The notes under the pieces were generated by a model. It worked only from the letters and a program-made list of their open reading frames with translations, was not told the origin of the DNA and did no database searches. From assembly GCA_905221605.1 (NCBI GenBank), contig CAJNDS010002823.1, positions 332,001 to 396,000 on the forward strand: a stretch of 64,000 nt of DNA, in the 5' to 3' direction. This document shows, in pieces, positions 18,967 to 32,318 of the stretch. Origin of the DNA: Symbiodinium natans. Its lineage: Eukaryota > Sar > Dinophyceae > Suessiales > Symbiodiniaceae. Position numbers and translations under genes: made by a program. Numbering within the stretch: the stretch's first letter is position 1; every line of letters starts with the position of its first letter.

Positions 18967-21900
18967 CAGGTTGTGGCCAAGGAGCGAAGAACTTGCACAG
19001 CACTGTTCCATGGAAAATGGACTTTGGCTGCATTGGCTTGAAACGTGGCCCCTTGCCACCACCCGGCGCAACCAGTCCCTGCCTCGAAACAGGTGGACAC
19101 CCTAAGGGACAGCAAAGTTGCGGACTGCTGTGGAAATGAATGTCGGCGTGCTTGGCTTTACTTACTTAGTGCTTTACCAGAAGTACAAGTTTCATCTTGT
19201 CAGCTCACGCGCGAAGATTGGCTACTCGCAAGATCACACGCACTACCTGCACGGGAGATCGCAACTTATCGCTAGGTTAATAAAAGATCCGGAAACCCTA
19301 ACCTAAACCCTGTACCCTAAAACCCTATATGATATCATCCTGCGATCCTCCCGCGAGCTGAGTTGCCGGGCGTTTGGCCGTGCAACGCAAGCCTGAGTTA
19401 AAGACTTGAAGGAGCGTTCCTTTGAGCCAAAGTTCCCGCGCGGCCCACAGGAAAAGCGGAAGCTGAGACATACTTGCATGCCTACATACTCCCTTCAACA
19501 CATGTATGCATAGTTGGGCCACGCGCCCCGCACGGTCACTGGGATTCCGGGTTTTTCGGCCTGGGGGGATGGGGTGGACGGGTGGGTGGGTGGGCGAACA
19601 TACCCCAAAACACTGGAATTTACAGCCTTTTTGCCTCTCTGACAGCAAGCTTGAACGAACATCGCTGTGCCGTAGTTTGAAGCCTTTCACCTCCTTAAGT
19701 GGCCCTGCTTTAGTTTTCAAGATCGACAGCCCTTCAGCACTCATTTATCTGGCGGCCCAACAGCCTTGTGGAAGTTACGGTGCAGATTTACGGCTTCGGC
19801 CACAAGCACACCTGCGAGCGCAGCATCGCCCGCGGGCGGATGGACTTCCGGCAGCAGCACGTGGTCACAGAGAGAAGGGTGGTTTTTAGGGTTTAGGGTT
19901 TATAGGTTATAGGGTTTAGGGTTTAGGGTTTTGGGATTAGGGTGAAGTGCGAGGGAGACCTGCGAAACTCCGGGCTTGGCTTGCAGAAGGTCCTGCTGCT
20001 GGGGTGCAAAACTTCCTTGAAGACTTTTACTCGGAGCATGCCGGAGGCTTAGAAGCTGTGAGTGCTCAGCTCCCTCCGAAAGCAGCACATGCATGTTGCT
20101 TCCAAGCAGCCGCAACAATCCAACACAGCTACCCAGACCTCTAGAATGCAAAGCCCAGCGCTTTCTAACGAGGTGTCAGCTTCCAAGAGAGGAGCTTCTG
20201 TGGATCAGGCAGCAAGCCCAAGTAAACAGCCTTTCTTCTCAAAGCAATATTTCCGGTCTTCGAATGGGGAGGAGTGGGAAGGGAGGGGGTGGAGTGGCTT
20301 CGGATAGGGCGGGTTTAGGGTTTAGTTGCCCGCGCAAGCGTGACCCGGTACAAGTGCTGCGCCTACTTCTTTGGCCGACGGTCTTTTCTCGACGGAACCA
20401 TGCGGGCAAGGTGGAATTGCTGTTGCTGTAGATTTGTTTCAACCCTAAGCCCTAAACCCTATAAACTCTAAACCCTAAAACCTAAACCTTAAACCCTACC
20501 CACCGTCATGTTGGGTTTAACATACGAAAAAATATTATGGTGATCACAACGTTGGTGGCCATGATTTGGACGAACTAATTGGAAGCGGTAAACTGCTACA
20601 CGTTCCCCTCAAGAATAATAGGCTACAATATGGTAAACAAGAATGGGGCGCCATGGCCCAAGCAGCCAATATAACCAGAATAATACCTGAACTAGGCATC
20701 TGAACTATGGAGCATCATACACTTCACCCCACTTCCAGGGACCTAATAGTTAGGCTACTCACACCCTGAAGGACTCAAAGGCACTCAAAGACAAGGCCCT
20801 TGGAAATATAGGAAACCCTAAACCCTTCCCTAAACCCTAAACCCTAAACGCTAAACCCTAAACCCTAAATCCTAAACCCGGTCACATCCTGAGCAGCTAT
20901 GGTCTATAGTACCGGACCGGTGTGGTGGCAAAGGTCGGTGAGTCTCTGACCATCGAGGAATTCCTAGGAATAAAAAGGGTTTAGGGTTTATGGTTTAGGG
21001 CTTAGGGTTTAGGGTTTACAGCCCTAAACAGTGTTACTAAGTTGCTGACCTTGTAGTGCGTGATCATGTCTGCAAGGTCCCAACCTTTTTTGGCCTCGCT
21101 GTGGACGTGACGCACTCTGCTCTTGATGTGACAATCCCCTTTGCTTGAAATGAAGCTTTATGCGTAGATGCACTTGGCAGGAGGCGCCAGGAGGGAGAGT
21201 ATCTCCTTTTTCTATTGAAACAAGCCATGGCCGTCAAACGATGCGCACTTGATACAGCTGCCCCTGGAGTCAGCCTCACTGTAAGACAGGGTTTGCAACA
21301 TCTGCCGTGATCTCTGACGTTCAAGACTGGTTCAGAGCTTGTTACCGCTGATTACCGCTGTCTCGTCTCTTGCATTCTGTTCTGTTCTATTGCCTAGCAT
21401 TGCGTAGCATTGGCAGAAGAACTTGTGCAGGCGCATGCTTCCTCTTCCTGCATGTGCCGCCGCTGATCAAGGCACTGATGTGAGCAAACGCCACAGTCTC
21501 AGTGTTCGCTGGTATGAGATGGATTTTCGTCGAGCTGTGCGGAATTTCCTAAAATCTGTTGAGATGAGAGATTGTCCTCTGTCTTCACACACAGAGTGGA
21601 AACTTCAGCGCATCCCGCACAGATGCGTGACACAGCCGCAGCTTCCGGCATGTGCAGTTGAGAGGCTTGCTGCTACAGCAGAAAAAGGCGCATGCTTCGC
21701 GCGCGTGCTGCTGTCAGCAAGCCCCCGAAATGGTCTTAGTTTTCGCAGTTTTCGCCGGCAACAGATCTACTATCTCCAAGCGGGACCCCCGGGTAAGCTG
21801 CGCATAGCAGATGGTCTGCTTTGCTTGGTCAGGACAACGTTCCACTGCATGACCGTGCACAAGGACTCGGACAATCTTGGCATGCGCAGCTAAAGCAGCT

Positions 21901-23844
21901 AAGGGGCTTTTGCTCTTGCAAACGCCCACTGCTTTTGCCGAATGGGGCCATACTTGGCACAATGACACCATGGCCAAAAGGGCACGAAAGGCAATTTTCA
22001 CAAAACTGTACGAGCAGCAGTGCGTACTGGAGGCAGCTGCAAGGAAACTCACAAGGAAACCCTGCCTGTGGGAGCAGGCGCCTGAGAACTGTGGCAGTTG
22101 CGACAGTCAAGTGACAGTCACATGACAATGCTCGTCAACTGACACAGATCTCAGGGAATGGCTGCATACGGTGACAATTCAGGCAGTGCCACTCCGATTG
22201 CAAGCCTACAGCGACTTATGGCCGGTTCGATGGCAGCTTCAGCAACCTCTTGCTCAAGCTGGCAGATTTCTGCGCTCCGGCGGAGACAGAGGGTGCCCCG
22301 GACGTCTCAACTGGCGAATGCTGGGCAGTGGCTCCTGCACGTTCCTTAGCTTCCGGTTCCGCGTCCCAAGACGGCATCCGGAACATGCCCCAAGCCTTCT
22401 GCACTAGACAGGCTCACGGCACACCCATGGCGCCCCTACCCCCTACGGTGCCCCCGTGGCATCCCAAAACCCTCCAAGGCCCTGCGAAAGCCGTCGAGCA
22501 GCACTTATTCAGCAACTCCAGGAGGCAGAACGACGTAGGCCGCTGCCACTTTTCTCGGTCTGCCTTCGGGTTAAGTGCTGTTGTCCACACAGAAGTTGAA
22601 AAGGGTTTCAAGGCGGTCTGTGCAGTCTGTACACTTTAGGCCACCAAGTGAGGTTCCTCATGACAGCTCGCATGTCTCAGCTCAGGCTGAACAAGGAACC
22701 CATTTTTTAAGGGTTTCTCTAATGGTTTCCAAACCCTAAACCCTTGACCTGAACAACTCTACTTCACACGGTTGCCATGTCTGGCAACCTTGGCTTCAAA
22801 AGGGCCTTGAGACTCAAAATCTATTATCTTCCTTGGCCTTTAGACCTGAATCATTGAGCTTCTCCGACCAAGCGACTGGCCAAAGTGCAGAAACGTGTTC
22901 CTCACCTTGTAGGCAAATGCTGCTTCTCTCGGAGCGAAGGTGTGGCAATGTGGAACTAGATGCCAGTACGTAGCAACTGTGCACAAACTGTTGCCCGACA
23001 AGCAGGGCATTGGACTTCTAATTATACGGGCGGCTGTTCTGGCCATGGGAAAATGTATTCTAAAGGGGCGTTTGCAAAATGTACTGCGTGATTGATCCTT
23101 TGGAACGCCGTACTGGGCCCTCTGGCGTAAATTCCAGTTCCAACACGCCGTTCAAAACTCACCACTAAGGAGCCCTCAACTTACCCAAGTCGCAGTCACG
23201 ACGAGGTCCGGATCTTGGCTGACATCGGATCCATCCTTGGACATCACTACCTCTACCTAAGGAACCGCTCCCAAGCTCGGAACGCCACAGGGTTTAGGAA
23301 CTTTGGCCGCACTTCAAGCAACATGCATGCTGGCAGCTGATTCTTGGGAAGATGCAGGCCACGGCACTTGTAACTGCACCCTGGAAACTGCATGCAGCGA
23401 AAGTGCGTCTAAGCCCGTCTCTTGAGCAGCTGCTGCCTCGGTGAAAGAGGGTTGTACGGTTTAGGGTTTGGGGGTCAAGGCTGAGGGAACCGCAGCAACC
23501 TGAATTACGTCGCAAAACGCGGGGGGGGGGGGAGGGGGGGGTTGCAGGGGGCCGCAACAGCGCGAGCAAAAGACGTGGCCACGGCAGTTGAGTGCTGAAA
23601 TGCGTCAGGGCTCTTAGGGGTCACTAAGAAGTCACTAGAGGCCTTCCTTGCAGGCTGCGTTGTTTTCTCTCAACTCCGACATGTTATAGCCACGGCATGG
23701 CTGCTATGGGGCAACACAACGAACAACCCCGACCCACCCAGCCCAAGACAAGCCACTTTACACGAATAATTCAGAAAACAAAAACCCTCGTAGGAAAGCA
23801 GGGCCTTCATAGCCATCATAGACAAAGAAACAAAAAGGAGCAGT

Positions 23845-23910
23845 ACTAGTAGTAGTACTAGTACTAGTACTAGTACTAGTACTAGTACTAGTACCAGTAC
23901 TATAGTAGAG

Positions 23911-23984
<74 letters not shown>

Positions 23985-24411
23985 CTAGTAGTAGTACTAG
24001 TGCTAGTAGTAAGTAGTAAGTAGCAAGTAGCAAGTAGCAAGTAGTAAGTAGTAAGTAGCAAGTAGTAAGTAGTAAGTAGCAAGTAGTTTGCCGTTATTAG
24101 TTAGAAGTTCCAAGTTGGAAGTCAGAAGTGAGTAGTTAGAAGTTAGTAGTTAGTGGTTAGTTGTTAGAAGCTACTTGATAGCTGTTAGTTTTTAGTTGTG
24201 AGTACTTAGTAGTCAGTCGCTAATAGTAGCTAGTAGTTAGTAGTAGTTAGTAGTTAGCAGTTAGTAGTTAGTAGTTAGTAGTTAGTAGTTGGTAGTTAGT
24301 AGTTAGTAGTAGATAGAAGATTCAAGTAGTTAGTAGATAGTAGTAGTTAGCACATAGTAGCAGTTAGTAGTTAGTAGTAGTTAGTAGATAGTAGTTGTTC
24401 GTAGTTAGTAT
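23845..24411. repeat. AGT/TAGT microsatellite, left flank of array
   Basis: Blocks of (GTA)n, ACTAGT, AAGTAGT and GTTAGTA. Same sequence type as the right flank at 34,155-34,790. Confidence 0.95.
24404..24411. other. possible 8-bp target duplication, left copy
   Basis: GTTAGTAT directly before the array, repeated directly after it at 34155-34162. The microsatellite itself is made of GTTAGTA units, so the match could be chance. Confidence 0.4.
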
Positions 24412-24665
24412 GGGTACGTGTATATCCCCCCCCCTGCTTTTTTAGCCAATCGTGAGGATTTGCCTCTGTTAAGTTTAAATGTTAAGTTTTTTCAAACCCT
24501 AAACCTTTAACCCTAAACCACAAAACCCTATTAATGTCTAAGGGACTTGCATTCTTGAAGATAACCGTGTTCAGATGTAAGGGATTGAGCCTGTAAGGGA
24601 TTGAGCCTTCTAGCAACCAATATTGAATATTGAACTTTTTTTTTCAATATTCAATATTGGGTGGG

Positions 24666-24974
24666 AATCCAAGATCCAAGATCCAAGATGCCCAGGGACT
24701 CTTGGGGGGCAATCTTGGATACCGGGCCCGGGGGTGGTATCCAAGATTGCCCCCCAAGAGTCCCTGGGCATCTTGGATCTTGGATCTTGGATTCTGCCCG
24801 ATATTGAATATTGAACTTTTTTTTTCAATATTCAATATTGAGTGGGAATCCAAGATCCAAGATCCAAGATGCCCAGGGACTCTTGGGGGGCAATCTTGGA
24901 TACCGGGCCCGGGGGTGGTATCCAAGATTGCCCCCCAAGAGTCCCTGGGCATCTTGGATCTTGGATCTTGGATT
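24666..24974. repeat. paired 128-bp hairpins with 58-bp perfect arms
   Basis: Arms begin AATCCAAGATCCAAGATCC and meet at a 12-base loop GGGCCCGGGGGT. AT hairpins with a T-run loop (CAATATTGAATATTG ... CAATATTCAATATTG) alternate with them. The same module recurs in every unit. Confidence 0.95.
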
Positions 24975-25216
24975 CTGCCCGGTATTGAATATTGAACTTT
25001 TTTTTCTATATTCAATATTGGTAGTCGTCCTGGATTAATTATGCCTGCCCTTAAACCCTACCTCCTTATACCCTAACTCTATAGGGATTAAAGGTTAGGG
25101 TTTGGGTGTAATTGCAGGCTTAGGTTTAAACGCCTCAGTCGTACCCCCTGAACCTGTCAACCTTAACCTTCTAGGGTTGGGGTGCCTACATCATCATCAT
25201 CATCATCATCGGATTT

Positions 25217-25765
25217 GACGAGCTCTGTGGATACATGTATATGACAAGGTTATAACTTTTTGCTGTGGTTATAACTATGGATTAGTGTTTGATTTATATA
25301 CACTTCTGTAAAACCATAAGAATATGGGGAACTGCATCACGCCCCAGTAAGAAAAACAAAACATCTATCCTAAAGACTTTACCTTAGCTAAGATATCTCA
25401 AGCAACCATCCCCCGATAAGCATAACTTGAATTCCATCACTTAACGAAATAGTTTGCTTATATTTTGAAGCCCAAGAAGTAGTGAAAGTGACGAGCTCTG
25501 CGGATATATGTATATGACACGGTTATAACTTTTTTGCTGCGGTTATATCTATGGTTCAGGGTTTGATTTATATAAATGCAATAAACCTATAAGAAAATGC
25601 GGGTAACACCATCACGCCCCAATAAGCAAAACAAAGCATCCATCCTTAAAACTTTATCTTAGCTAAGATATCTCACGCAACCATCCCCCGATAAGCAAAA
25701 CCTGATTTCCATCATATAACAATATGGTTTGTTTATATTTTGACTCCCCTGAAATCGTGAAGGAC
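25217..25765. repeat. internal 273-bp duplication within each unit
   Basis: Both halves start GACGAGCTCTG, share GGTTATAACTTTTT, TTAGCTAAGATATCTCA and CAACCATCCCCCGATAAGCA, and differ at many positions. It is present in all five units. Confidence 0.9.
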
Positions 25766-26429
25766 ATTTGCTCACACTATTCTCGCGCCACCGGGACGAA
25801 AGCCCTACAAACGTAGGCATAACCCTATGGGATTTAAGGTTTAGGGATTTAGGCCCCAAACCCTTTAGGGTTTGAAGGTTCTATTGTATAGGTAATGCCC
25901 AAACCTTAAACCCTAAACCTTTAAACCCTATAGGGTACAATGGTTCAAGAAGGCCTAAGGTCTTGGGCATGTATACCTTCAGCACCCTTTAGGGTTAAAA
26001 CCTTTGAACCTTGTAGAGCCCTATCAGGTTTTAGGGTTCAGGGTTAAGGTTTAACTGCTCGAAACTTCAACCCTTAAGGTTAAAACTCTATGGGTTTTCG
26101 TTATAAATGCTCTATGGGTTTAGGCTTAAAGTTTAAAATGCTTAATTCAGAAACCCTAACCCCTTAACCTTAGCTCTATCTATCGGGTTGAACGGTTAGG
26201 GTTTAGGTTTCATTGCGGGCTTACGTTTAAATGCCTCAATCTTAAACCCTAAGCCTGTCAACCTTAACCCTATAGGGTTGGGGTGCCTACATCATCATCG
26301 ACTTATTGCTATGGTTATAGCGGTGGTGTAGGGTTTGACATATATGCGTTTATGTAAACCCATAAAAAAGAGGGGAACCGCAATAGGCGGACACCCAAAT
26401 AATCAGGGGGGGGGGATATACATCAGCCC

Positions 26430-26434
26430 CCTTT
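26430..26434. other. 5-bp unit joint CCTTT
   Basis: The same five bases separate every pair of units (also 28452-28456, 30473-30477, 32314-32318). They are absent at both outer ends of the array. Confidence 0.7.
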
Positions 26435-28451
26435 GGGTACGTGTATATCCCCCCCCCCTGCTTTTTTAGCCAATCGTGAGGATTTGCCTCTGTTAAGTTT
26501 AAATGTTAAGTTTTTTCAAACCCTAAACCTTTAACCCTAAACCACAAAACCCTATTAATGTCTAAGGGACTTGCATTCTTGAAGATAACCGTGTTCAGAT
26601 GTAAGGGATTGAGCCTGTAAGGGATTGAGCCTTCTAGCAACCAATATTGAATATTGAACTTTTTTTTTCAATATTCAATATTGGGTGGGAATCCAAGATC
26701 CAAGATCCAAGATGCCCAGGGACTTTTGGGAGGCAATCTTGGATACCGGGCCCGGGGGTGGTATCCAAGATTGCCCCCCAAGAGTCCCTGGGCATCTTGG
26801 ATCTTGGATCTTGGATTCTGCCCGATATTGAATATTGAACTTTTTTTTCAATATTCAATATTGGTGGGAATCCAAGATCCAAGATCCAAGATGCCCAGGG
26901 ACTCTTGGGGGGCAATCTTGGATACCGGGCCCGGGGGTGGTATCCAAGATTGCCCCCCAAGAGTCCCTGGGCATCTTGGATCTTGGATCTTGGATTCTGC
27001 CCGGTATTGAATATTGAACTTTTTTTTCTATATTCAATATTGGTAGTCGTCCTGGATTAATTATGCCTGCCCTTAAACCCTACCTCCTTATACCCTAACT
27101 CTATAGGGATTAAAGGTTAGGGTTTGGGTGTAATTGCAGGCTTAGGTTTAAACGCCTCAGTCGTACCCCCTGAACCTGTCAACCTTAACCTTCTAGGGTT
27201 GGGGTGCCTACATCATCATCATCATCATCATCGGATTTGACGAGCTCTGTGGATACATGTATATGACAAGGTTATAACTTTTTGCTGTGGTTATAACTAT
27301 GGATTAGTGTTTGATTTATATACACTTCTGTAAAACCATAAGAATATGGGGAACTGCATCACGCCCCAGTAAGAAAAACAAAACATCTATCCTAAAGACT
27401 TTACCTTAGCTAAGATATCTCAAGCAACCATCCCCCGATAAGCATAACTTGAATTCCATCACTTAACGAAATAGTTTGCTTATATTTTGAAGCCCAAGAA
27501 GTAGTGAAAGTGACGAGCTCTGCGGATATATGTATATGACACGGTTATAACTTTTTTGCTGCGGTTATATCTATGGTTCAGGGTTTGATTTATATAAATG
27601 CAATAAACCTATAAGAAAATGCGGGTAACACCATCACGCCCCAATAAGCAAAACAAAGCATCCATCCTTAAAACTTTATCTTAGCTAAGATATCTCACGC
27701 AACCATCCCCCGATAAGCAAAACCTGATTTCCATCATATAACAATATGGTTTGTTTATATTTTGACTCCCCTGAAATCGTGAAGGACATTTGCTCACACT
27801 ATTCTCGCGCCACCGGGACGAAAGCCCTACAAACGTAGGCATAACCCTATGGGATTTAAGGTTTAGGGATTTAGGCCCCAAACCCTTTAGGGTTTTAAGG
27901 TTCTATTGTATAGGTAATGCCCAAACCTTAAACCCTAAACCTTTAAACCCTATAGGGTACAATGGTTCAAGAAGGCCTAAGGTCTTGGGCATGTATACCT
28001 TCAGCACCCTTTAGGGTTAAAACCTTTGAACCTTGTAGAGCCCTATCAGGTTTTAGGGTTCAGGGTTAAGGTTTAACTGCTCGAAACTTCAACCCTTAAG
28101 GTTAAAACTCTATGGGTTTTCGTTATAAATGCTCTATGGGTTTAGGCTTAAAGTTTAAAATGCTTAATTCAGAAACCCTAACCCCTTAACCTTAGCTCTA
28201 TCTATCGGGTTGAACGGTTAGGGTTTAGGTTTCATTGCGGGCTTACGTTTAAATGCCTCAATCTTAAACCCTAAGCCTGTCAACCTTAACCCTATAGGGT
28301 TGGGGTGCCTACATCATCATCGACTTATTGCTATGGTTATAGCGGTGGTGTAGGGTTTGACATATATGCGTTTATGTAAACCCATAAAAAAGAGGGGAAC
28401 CGCAATAGGCGGACACCCAAATAATCAGGGGGGGGGGATATACATCAGCCC
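26435..28451. repeat. array unit 2 (two hairpins)
   Basis: Hairpins at 26690-26817 and 26869-26996. In the first, the left arm reads ACTTTTGGGAGGC against an unchanged right arm, so two stem pairs are disturbed. Confidence 0.85.
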
Positions 28452-28456
28452 CCTTT

Positions 28457-30472
28457 GGGTACGTGTATACCCCCCCCCTGCTTTTTTAGCCAATCGTGAG
28501 GATTTGCCTCTGTTAAGTTTAAATGTTAAGTTTTTTCAAACCCTAAACCTTTAACCCTAAACCACAAAACCCTATTAATGTCTAAGGGACTTGCATTCTT
28601 GAAGATAACCGTGTTCAGATGTAAGGGATTGAGCCTGTAAGGGATTGAGCCTTCTAGCAACCAATATTGAATATTGAACTTTTTTTTTCAATATTCAATA
28701 TTGGGTGGGAATCCAAGATCCAAGATCCAAGATGCCCAGGGACTTTTGGGAGGCAATCTTGGATACCGGGCCCGGGGGTGGTATCCAAGATTGCCCCCCA
28801 AGAGTCCCTGGGCATCTTGGATCTTGGATCTTGGATTCTGCCCGATATTGAATATTGAACTTTTTTTTCAATATTCAATATTGAGTGGGAATCCAAGATC
28901 CAAGATCCAAGATGCCCAGGGACTCTTGGGGGGCAATCTTGGATACCGGGCCCGGGGGTGGTATCCAAGATTGCCCCCCAAGAGTCCCTGGGCATCTTGG
29001 ATCTTGGATCTTGGATTCTGCCCGGTATTGAATATTGAACTTTTTTTTCTATATTCAATATTGGTAGTCGTCCTGGATTAATTATGCCTGCCCTTAAACC
29101 CTACCTCCTTATACCCTAACTCTATAGGGATTAAAGGTTAGGGTTTGGGTGTAATTGCAGGCTTAGGTTTAAACGCCTCAGTCGTACCCCCTGAACCTGT
29201 CAACCTTAACCTTCTAGGGTTGGGGTGCCTACATCATCATCATCATCATCATCGGATTTGACGAGCTCTGTGGATACATGTATATGACAAGGTTATAACT
29301 TTTTGCTGTGGTTATAACTATGGATTAGTGTTTGATTTATATACACTTCTGTAAAACCATAAGAATATGGGGAACTGCATCACGCCCCAGTAAGAAAAAC
29401 AAAACATCTATCCTAAAGACTTTACCTTAGCTAAGATATCTCAAGCAACCATCCCCCGATAAGCATAACTTGAATTCCATCACTTAACGAAATAGTTTGC
29501 TTATATTTTGAAGCCCAAGAAGTAGTGAAAGTGACGAGCTCTGCGGATATATGTATATGACACGGTTATAACTTTTTTGCTGCGGTTATATCTATGGTTC
29601 AGGGTTTGATTTATATAAATGCAATAAACCTATAAGAAAATGCGGGTAACACCATCACGCCCCAATAAGCAAAACAAAGCATCCATCCTTAAAACTTTAT
29701 CTTAGCTAAGATATCTCACGCAACCATCCCCCGATAAGCAAAACCTGATTTCCATCATATAACAATATGGTTTGTTTATATTTTGACTCCCCTGAAATCG
29801 TGAAGGACATTTGCTCACACTATTCTCGCGCCACCGGGACGAAAGCCCTACAAACGTAGGCATAACCCTATGGGATTTAAGGTTTAGGGATTTAGGCCCC
29901 AAACCCTTTAGGGTTTGAAGGTTCTATTGTATAGGTAATGCCCAAACCTTAAACCCTAAACCTTTAAACCCTATAGGGTACAATGGTTCAAGAAGGCCTA
30001 AGGTCTTGGGCATGTATACCTTCAGCACCCTTTAGGGTTAAAACCTTTGAACCTTGTAGAGCCCTATCAGGTTTTAGGGTTCAGGGTTAAGGTTTAACTG
30101 CTCGAAACTTCAACCCTTAAGGTTAAAACTCTATGGGTTTTCGTTATAAATGCTCTATGGGTTTAGGCTTAAAGTTTAAAATGCTTAATTCAGAAACCCT
30201 AACCCCTTAACCTTAGCTCTATCTATCGGGTTGAACGGTTAGGGTTTAGGTTTCATTGCGGGCTTACGTTTAAATGCCTCAATCTTAAACCCTAAGCCTG
30301 TCAACCTTAACCCTATAGGGTTGGGGTGCCTACATCATCATCGACTTATTGCTATGGTTATAGCGGTGGTGTAGGGTTTGACATATATGCGTTTATGTAA
30401 ACCCATAAAAAAGAGGGGAACCGCAATAGGCGGACACCCAAATAATCAGGGGGGGGGGATATACATCAGCCC
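28457..30472. repeat. array unit 3 (two hairpins)
   Basis: Hairpins at 28710-28837 (same arm changes as unit 2) and 28890-29017 (perfect). Confidence 0.85.
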
Positions 30473-30477
30473 CCTTT

Positions 30478-32313
30478 GGGTACGTGTATACCCCCCCCCC
30501 TGCTTTTTTAGCCAATCGTGAGGATTTGCCTCTGTTAAGTTTAAATGTTAAGTTTTTTCAAACCCTAAACCTTTAACCCTAAACCACAAAACCCTATTAA
30601 TGTCTAAGGGACTTGCATTCTTGAAGATAACCGTGTTCAGATGTAAGGGATTGAGCCTGTAAGGGATTGAGCCTTCTAGCAACCAATATTGAATATTGAA
30701 CTTTTTTTTCAATATTCAATATTGAGTGGGAATCCAAGATCCAGGATCCAAGATGCCCAGGGACTCTTGGGGGGCAATCTTGGATACCGGGCCCGGGGGT
30801 GGTATCCAAGATTGCCCCCCAAGAGTCCCTGGGCATCTTGGATCTTGGATCTTGGATTCTGCCCGGTATTGAATATTGAACTTTTTTTTCTATATTCAAT
30901 ATTGGTAGTCGTCCTGGATTAATTATGCCTGCCCTTAAACCCTACCTCCTTATACCCTAACTCTATAGGGATTAAAGGTTAGGGTTTGGGTGTAATTGCA
31001 GGCTTAGGTTTAAACGCCTCAGTCGTACCCCCTGAACCTGTCAACCTTAACCTTCTAGGGTTGGGGTGCCTACATCATCATCATCATCATCATCGGATTT
31101 GACGAGCTCTGTGGATACATGTATATGACAAGGTTATAACTTTTTGCTGTGGTTATAACTATGGATTAGTGTTTGATTTATATACACTTCTGTAAAACCA
31201 TAAGAATATGGGGAACTGCATCACGCCCCAGTAAGAAAAACAAAACATCTATCCTAAAGACTTTACCTTAGCTAAGATATCTCAAGCAACCATCCCCCGA
31301 TAAGCATAACTTGAATTCCATCACTTAACGAAATAGTTTGCTTATATTTTGAAGCCCAAGAAGTAGTGAAAGTGACGAGCTCTGCGGATATATGTATATG
31401 ACACGGTTATAACTTTTTTGCTGCGGTTATATCTATGGTTCAGGGTTTGATTTATATAAATGCAATAAACCTATAAGAAAATGCGGGTAACACCATCACG
31501 CCCCAATAAGCAAAACAAAGCATCCATCCTTAAAACTTTATCTTAGCTAAGATATCTCACGCAACCATCCCCCGATAAGCAAAACCTGATTTCCATCATA
31601 TAACAATATGGTTTGTTTATATTTTGACTCCCCTGAAATCGTGAAGGACATTTGCTCACACTATTCTCGCGCCACCGGGACGAAAGCCCTACAAACGTAG
31701 GCATAACCCTATGGGATTTAAGGTTTAGGGATTTAGGCCCCAAACCCTTTAGGGTTTTAAGGTTCTATTGTATAGGTAATGCCCAAACCTTAAACCCTAA
31801 ACCTTTAAACCCTATAGGGTACAATGGTTCAAGAAGGCCTAAGGTCTTGGGCATGTATACCTTCAGCACCCTTTAGGGTTAAAACCTTTGAACCTTGTAG
31901 AGCCCTATCAGGTTTTAGGGTTCAGGGTTAAGGTTTAACTGCTCGAAACTTCAACCCTTAAGGTTAAAACTCTATGGGTTTTCGTTATAAATGCTCTATG
32001 GGTTTAGGCTTAAAGTTTAAAATGCTTAATTCAGAAACCCTAACCCCTTAACCTTAGCTCTATCTATCGGGTTGAACGGTTAGGGTTTAGGTTTCATTGC
32101 GGGCTTACGTTTAAATGCCTCAATCTTAAACCCTAAGCCTGTCAACCTTAACCCTATAGGGTTGGGGTGCCTACATCATCATCGACTTATTGCTATGGTT
32201 ATAGCGGTGGTGTAGGGTTTGACATATATGCGTTTATGTAAACCCATAAAAAAGAGGGGAACCGCAATAGGCGGACACCCAAATAATCAGGGGGGGGGGA
32301 TATACATCAGCCC
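30478..32313. repeat. array unit 4 (one hairpin)
   Basis: One hairpin at 30731-30858, of the second type by its left context (TTGAGTGGG). One arm base differs (CCAGGATCC). About 180 bp shorter than units 1-3. Confidence 0.85.
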
Positions 32314-32318
32314 CCTTT

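Larger units (their letters stand above)
10930..19500. repeat. segmental duplication, copy 1
   Basis: Blocks of this segment recur in the same order and orientation at about 20.3-37.8 kb. Examples: 11031-11360 with 20338-20725; 12045-12345 with 21060-21345; 13510-13985 with 21885-22360; 15055-15460 with 23185-23465; 16519-16730 with 35310-35505; 17520-17740 with 36160-36390; 18960-19090 with 37300-37410; 19390-19470 with 37730-37800. Conserved runs of 20-60 bases alternate with indels that are often not multiples of three. I therefore see no shared reading frame under selection. The longest open frame here (13514-13972, +) is not kept in copy 2. M3, M7 and CCCTAAA tracts are present in this copy only. 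Confidence 0.85.
24412..26429. repeat. array unit 1 (two hairpins)
   Basis: Contains 128-bp hairpins at 24666-24793 and 24847-24974, both with perfect arms, then a diverged internal duplication (25217-25489 and 25490-25765) and a partial third copy at 26299-26390. Confidence 0.85.

Noticed and set aside
24623-25038. Open frames of 60-135 codons through the hairpins (repeating QDPRSKMPRD-like peptides) on both strands
   Set aside because: They are translations of a perfect inverted repeat and recur in mirror form on the opposite strand; no start context or protein signature.
25659-25859. A 66-codon minus-strand frame conserved in all five array units
   Set aside because: The copies are nearly identical DNA, so conservation says nothing about coding, and it ends in telomere-like sequence.
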